Source of the DNA: Marine group II euryarchaeote REDSEA-S43_B8
GTDB lineage: Archaea; Thermoplasmatota; Poseidoniia; Poseidoniales; Thalassarchaeaceae
Direction of reading: 5' to 3'
Assembly (NCBI GenBank): GCA_001629235.1
Contig: LUSA01000099.1
Span: 1-9,728, forward strand
DNA: 9,728 nucleotides
The position numbers and the translations under genes are program-made. A model generated the notes under the pieces. The model made no database searches. It had not been told where the DNA came from and saw only the letters and a program-made list of their open reading frames with translations. Shown here piece by piece: positions 6,664 to 9,728 of this stretch (the stretch's first letter is position 1; each line of letters opens with the position of its first letter).

Positions 6664-6906
6664 TTATCTGGAGAGTTCCACGACGTTACCGACGCTAGCT
6701 ACTTCCTCGACAGGGATTGTGAGGAGACCGTCGGTTGTTGGCCACGGTAGCTCGGAAGGATCGATTCCCCGCTCAGTCACGACTAGGATTGCAACAATGT
6801 TTCCAGTATCGACATCTACTGTGAAGTCTGCTAGGTGACCAAGAAGATCACCTGCAGCATCTACGACTTGCCTAGTCATTATTTCTTGGGTGAATGTGGT
6901 CTTCAT
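6664..6906 (-). CDS. PRC-barrel domain protein, 80 aa
   Basis: This is a stand-alone PRC-barrel, a small beta-barrel that usually works by protein-protein contact. The pattern VVDAAGDLLGHLADF (14-28), then VDVDTGNIVAILVV (30-43) and IPVEEVASVGNVVEL (64-78), is typical: a residue pair before G-x-x-x-G, an acidic turn with TG, then a hydrophobic strand and a late V-G. The frame opens at a TTG at 6918 inside the CDC48 stop, but the ATG at 6906 has GAGG 6 nt upstream and is preferred. Known archaeal single-domain PRC proteins include the CdpB cell-division factors that act with FtsZ/SepF; others have roles in RNA or photosystem biology, so the exact role is open. It directly follows CDC48 (8 nt after its stop), so a CDC48 adaptor or substrate role is worth considering. 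That is inference from position. Confidence 0.9.
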   Translation of the reverse strand: MKTTFTQEIMTRQVVDAAGDLLGHLADFTVDVDTGNIVAILVVTERGIDPSELPWPTTDGLLTIPVEEVASVGNVVELSR

Positions 6907-6912
6907 TATATT

Positions 6913-6916
6913 CCTC
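6913..6916 (-). promoter_or_regulatory. Shine-Dalgarno site overlapping the CDC48 stop
   Basis: GAGG on the minus strand shares its first two bases with the CDC48 TGA and lies 6 nt before the ATG at 6906. It decides the start of the PRC-barrel gene and points to coupled translation with CDC48. Confidence 0.55.
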
Positions 6917-9113
6917 AAATTAATTCGATTCCGGAGATTGTGCCGGAGGAGCGCTTCACCGACTCAAGACCGCTGGTTAGTGTCTCTTCCAACTTTGAGT
7001 AGTATTGCATCATCTCATCGTTTACCGTCGGCCTAACTCTTTCCACAGCGGTTTCGAAGTGCTTCCTAGTTACTGTCTTCTTCTCATCCCTCATTGCAAT
7101 TAGGGCTGCTTCTCTACAGACTGCCTCTATATCGGCACCCGTGTAATTCTCCATACTAGTAGCCAGATCGTCAATCTTGAACTTCCCGAGGGGCATGTCC
7201 TTTGTGTGAATCTTCAGAATTGCGGACCTAGAGTCTCTGTCAGGTGGGGGGATATGTAGAACTCGTTCGAATCGCCCACTTCGCATTAGTGCTGGATCGA
7301 TCATTTCAGGTCTGTTGGTTGCCGCGACTACGATTACTCCTTCCATTCCTTCCACTCCATCAAGACTGCTCAGAAGTTGGTTCACTACTCTGTTCATGAC
7401 ATCTGAACCCTCTCCGGAATGGCTCCTCCTCATTCCAGCAATGCTCTCGAACTCATCAAGGAAGACAATCGAAGGACTGGATTGCTTCGCTTTCTTGAAC
7501 ACCTCTCTGACTGCTTTCTCAGATTCTCCAACCCACTTAGAAATTAGTTCTGGTCCTTTGATGGAAATGAAATTGGCCTTGGCCTCGTTAGCGATTGCCT
7601 TTGCAATGAGGGTCTTGCCTGTGCCCGGTGCGCCGAACAGCATTATCCCTCTAGGTGGAGTTATTCCGAAATGTTCGAATTTCTCGGGCATATTCAATGG
7701 CCATTCTACGCTCTCCTTCAGTCGTTCCTTGACGTCTTGGAGTCCGCCTACCTCTTCCCAGGTAACTTCTGGCACCTGTACGTATATCTCCCTAAGAGCG
7801 CTTGGCTCGATCTCTCTTACTGCCTCTTGGAAGTCAGACATCCTGACTTCCATCTTCTCGATCACCTCAGGAGCAATCTCTTCCTCGTCCAGATCTATTT
7901 CTGGGAGATAGCGTCGAAGAGCCTTCATTGCTGCTTCCCTCACCAAGGCTGAGATATCGGCTCCGACGAATCCATGAGTGTGGTCTAGTAGCCACTCCAA
8001 ATTGTAGTCATCACTGATTGGCATATCCCTAGTGTGAATCTCCAGTATCTCTCCCCTGCCTGCCTTGTCTGGGACGCCGATCTCCAATTCTCTATCGAAT
8101 CTTCCAGGCCTCCTGAGAGCCTGGTCAATTGCATCCCTTCTGTTTGTGGCCCCTATTACCACGACATTGTCCCTACCACCCATTCCATCCAGAAGGGTAA
8201 GTAGTTGTGCGACTACACGCCTCTCTACTTCTCCAGTGACATCCTCCCTCTTTGGAGCGATGCTATCGAGTTCGTCAATGAATATGATTGCTGGAGCGTT
8301 GGCTGCGGCCTCGTCAAAAATCTCACGGAGTTGCTTCTCACTCTCGCCGTAGTACTTCGAGATAATTTCGGGACCATTTATCGATGTGAAGTGGGCCTTT
8401 GTCTCTGACGCTACGGCCTTGGCAATCAGTGTCTTTCCAGTTCCTGGAGGGCCATGCAAAAGAACCCCCCGCGGGGGGTCGATCCCAAGTCTTCGGAATA
8501 GAATCGGATGCTTGAGAGGGAGCTCTATCATCTCCCTAACCTTTTGGAGTTGGTTTCCAATTCCTCCGATATCCTCGTAGGAGATGGTCTGAACCATATT
8601 CTCCTCTTCTTGGTCAATGCCATCCTCCTTGATAACTATCTCAGTATCCGGAAGTACCTGCACTATCCCCTTGGGACTAGTCTGTACTATAGCAAAAGGC
8701 AATGCTTCGGCGAAGAGTGTCATCCCTGGAATGAATATTCTATCTCCTGCAACAACTGGCCTCTTGTTCAGGCCACGTCTTGCGAATCCCTGTTGCTTCG
8801 CCATTACTGGGCTCAGAACCAATTTGGTGCAAGGCTCGACCTCGACTTTGCGGATCTCTGCTCTGTCTCCAAGACTTACTCCGGAGTTTTTCCTAATTAT
8901 CCCGTCAATTCGAATAACTCCAAGATTAGCATCTTCTGGTCTGCATCTCCAAACAATAGCCGCAGTCTTCCTCTCACCTTCGATCTCTACGATGTCTCCG
9001 GGTTTTAGGTTCAGGTCATTGTCGAACGGAACTCTCGCTCGTCCGTGACCTACGTCACTTGGTATCGCCTTCGCCACTCTCAAAGTTAGTGATTCGTTAG
9101 AGTCTGATGACAT
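6915..9113 (-). CDS. cdc48: CDC48/VCP (VAT)-type tandem AAA+ ATPase
   Basis: CDC48 forms a double hexameric ring that uses ATP to pull proteins through a central pore, unfolding them for degradation or taking complexes apart in the cytosol. The 732-aa length is typical of archaeal members. Domains: N-domain at about 8-160 (double-psi barrel plus four-stranded barrel); D1 at about 178-440 with Walker A GPPGTGKT (221-228), Walker B ending D280-E281, pore loop KYYG (253-256) and arginine fingers R335/R338; D2 at about 450-695 with Walker A GAPGTGKT (494-501), Walker B ending D553-E554, pore loop KWVG (526-529) and R611/R614. Both ATPase sites look intact. The aromatic D1 pore loop is typical of archaeal unfoldases, unlike human p97. 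The tail ends GIELI and lacks the HbYX proteasome-docking motif. The start is ATG at 9113 with GGGAG 6 nt upstream. It is first in a same-strand run and divergent from the aldehyde dehydrogenase. Confidence 0.97.
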   Translation of the reverse strand: MSSDSNESLTLRVAKAIPSDVGHGRARVPFDNDLNLKPGDIVEIEGERKTAAIVWRCRPEDANLGVIRIDGIIRKNSGVSLGDRAEIRKVEVEPCTKLVLSPVMAKQQGFARRGLNKRPVVAGDRIFIPGMTLFAEALPFAIVQTSPKGIVQVLPDTEIVIKEDGIDQEEENMVQTISYEDIGGIGNQLQKVREMIELPLKHPILFRRLGIDPPRGVLLHGPPGTGKTLIAKAVASETKAHFTSINGPEIISKYYGESEKQLREIFDEAAANAPAIIFIDELDSIAPKREDVTGEVERRVVAQLLTLLDGMGGRDNVVVIGATNRRDAIDQALRRPGRFDRELEIGVPDKAGRGEILEIHTRDMPISDDYNLEWLLDHTHGFVGADISALVREAAMKALRRYLPEIDLDEEEIAPEVIEKMEVRMSDFQEAVREIEPSALREIYVQVPEVTWEEVGGLQDVKERLKESVEWPLNMPEKFEHFGITPPRGIMLFGAPGTGKTLIAKAIANEAKANFISIKGPELISKWVGESEKAVREVFKKAKQSSPSIVFLDEFESIAGMRRSHSGEGSDVMNRVVNQLLSSLDGVEGMEGVIVVAATNRPEMIDPALMRSGRFERVLHIPPPDRDSRSAILKIHTKDMPLGKFKIDDLATSMENYTGADIEAVCREAALIAMRDEKKTVTRKHFETAVERVRPTVNDEMMQYYSKLEETLTSGLESVKRSSGTISGIELI

Positions 9114-9150
9114 TTCTTACTCCCTGCCGCCACTCCTCGTGCATAGGGGG

Positions 9151-9158
9151 TTGTTAAA
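9151..9158 (-). promoter_or_regulatory. Possible TATA-like box for CDC48
   Basis: The minus strand reads TTTAACAA, about 38 nt before the CDC48 ATG. A transcript starting about 25 nt downstream would have a short leader carrying the GGGAG site. Weak match; another AT-rich block (TTTTACAC) lies further upstream in the same 141-nt divergent spacer. Confidence 0.3.
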
Positions 9159-9220
9159 CCCTGCAATCTAGGATTCTCCATAGTGTAAAATGGTTATCGG
9201 AACAAGGCATAGCGATACGC

Positions 9221-9231
9221 ATAATTAATTT
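9221..9231 (+). promoter_or_regulatory. TATA-like box for the aldehyde dehydrogenase
   Basis: ATAATTAATTT is the most AT-rich block of the divergent spacer and is centred about 29 nt before the ATG at 9255. No Shine-Dalgarno site is visible before that ATG, so the spacing suggests a leaderless or nearly leaderless transcript, which is common in archaea. Confidence 0.45.
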
Positions 9232-9254
9232 CAGAAGTGGTATCCGCCACATAC

Positions 9255-9728
9255 ATGGCACACGTACTTGAGACAGGGTTCGAGATTTTAAACAGAGAAA
9301 ACCCCAACGGCAGCCCTACAGTAATGGGTTACAACATAATCAATGGAGAGTTGCGTCCAGCAAGCGATGGCGAGACGTTCGAAAGCAGGAACCCAGCATG
9401 GTTGGATGACTGCTTGGGAGTGTTTCCCCTATCTACGAAAGATGACGTACACGACGCACTGATTTCAGCTAGGGAGGCTTTCTCTCAGTGGTCACAAACC
9501 CCTGCTCCAACTAGGGGCCAGATTATTGGAAACATGGGAAGACTGCTGATGGAGCACAAAGACGATATTGTCAGAGTGGAATCTAGGGAAATTGGAAAGA
9601 CTCTGAAAGAGAGTGCTGGCGAGGTTCAGGAAGCAATCGACACATGCCTATTTTTCCAATCGGAGGGAAGGAGATTGTATGGTCAGACGGTTAACTCAGA
9701 GTTGCCTGACAAGGAGCTGTTCACCTAC
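9255..9728 (+). CDS. Aldehyde dehydrogenase family protein (3'-truncated by window edge)
   Basis: The first 158 codons of an NAD(P)-dependent aldehyde dehydrogenase, open to the last base. Members oxidise aldehydes to carboxylates in the cytoplasm and are about 480-520 aa, so about a third is seen. Family features: INGELRPASDGETFESRNPA (30-49), the usual N-terminal strand pair; VFPLSTKDDVHDAL, then AREAFSQWS, and TPAPTRGQII, matching the first helices; REIGKTLKES with GEVQEAID (the MGK-like and EV-E-ID block); and EGRRLYGQTVNSELPDKELF. The last resembles the GSxxPSELPDK region of a bacterial/archaeal ALDH group related to the alpha-aminoadipic semialdehyde and glyceraldehyde-type enzymes. The catalytic Cys and Glu and most of the NAD site are beyond the edge, so substrate cannot be assigned. 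The start ATG at 9255 follows a TATA-like box at leaderless spacing. It is divergent from CDC48, with no evident functional link. Confidence 0.93.
   Translation, partial: MAHVLETGFEILNRENPNGSPTVMGYNIINGELRPASDGETFESRNPAWLDDCLGVFPLSTKDDVHDALISAREAFSQWSQTPAPTRGQIIGNMGRLLMEHKDDIVRVESREIGKTLKESAGEVQEAIDTCLFFQSEGRRLYGQTVNSELPDKELFTY

Noticed and set aside
6907..6918. TTG at 6918 as the start of the PRC-barrel gene
   Set aside because: It lies inside the CDC48 stop and would consume the GAGG site that fits the ATG at 6906.
7315..7911. 198-aa open frame on the + strand opposite CDC48
   Set aside because: It is antisense to highly conserved AAA domains; the translation is serine/threonine-rich with no fold-like pattern and no ribosome site, as expected for a complement of a conserved gene.
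8508..9048. Overlapping + strand open frames of 166 and 143 aa opposite the CDC48 N-domain
   Set aside because: Both are antisense shadows of the same conserved gene; two frames being open in the same place argues for codon-use artefact.

Overview
The window reads as chromosomal DNA of an archaeon of moderate GC content. The signs are a pyrB-pyrI pair that includes the regulatory chain, a two-ring CDC48/VAT-type AAA ATPase with an aromatic D1 pore loop, a TtuA/NcsA-type tRNA thiolase, Shine-Dalgarno sites of the GGTGA/GAGG type, several likely TTG and GTG starts, and TATA-like boxes 25-30 nt upstream of presumed transcription starts. The overall flavour is that of a marine Thermoplasmatota-like (Poseidoniales, Marine Group II) genome. 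That placement is an impression from the protein sequences and was not tested by phylogeny.

Layout, left to right. (1) On the + strand, the C-terminal three quarters of pyrB, translationally coupled to complete pyrI (2-1143). (2) On the - strand, a 333-aa tRNA 2-thiolation enzyme (1155-2156), facing pyrI with an 11-nt gap. (3) On the + strand, an 88-aa unrecognised small membrane protein (2210-2476), divergent from the thiolase. (4) On the - strand, a five-gene run from 9113 down to 2473: CDC48, an 80-aa PRC-barrel protein, a DUF4350-like two-TM protein with a large exported domain, a DUF58 protein, and an unrecognised polytopic membrane protein with about 8 TM segments. (5) On the + strand, the first 158 codons of an aldehyde dehydrogenase, running off the right edge (9255-9728), divergent from CDC48.

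How the genes work together. PyrB and PyrI form aspartate transcarbamoylase, the committed step of pyrimidine synthesis with its allosteric chain. The DUF4350, DUF58 and polytopic genes are tightly coupled (11-nt overlap, then a 4-nt gap). They resemble the membrane half of the MoxR-DUF58 modules widespread in prokaryotes, but no MoxR ATPase is present. The AAA+ protein in the same-strand run is CDC48, with a PRC-barrel protein between. This is the most unusual context in the window.

No rRNA, tRNA, CRISPR, insertion sequence or integration site was seen. Coding density is very high. The longest gene-free stretch is the 141-nt divergent spacer 9114-9254, so no stretch over 300 nt lacks a gene. 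No convincing oligo-T terminator was seen; both convergent junctions (1144-1154 and 2473-2476) leave no room for one outside coding sequence.
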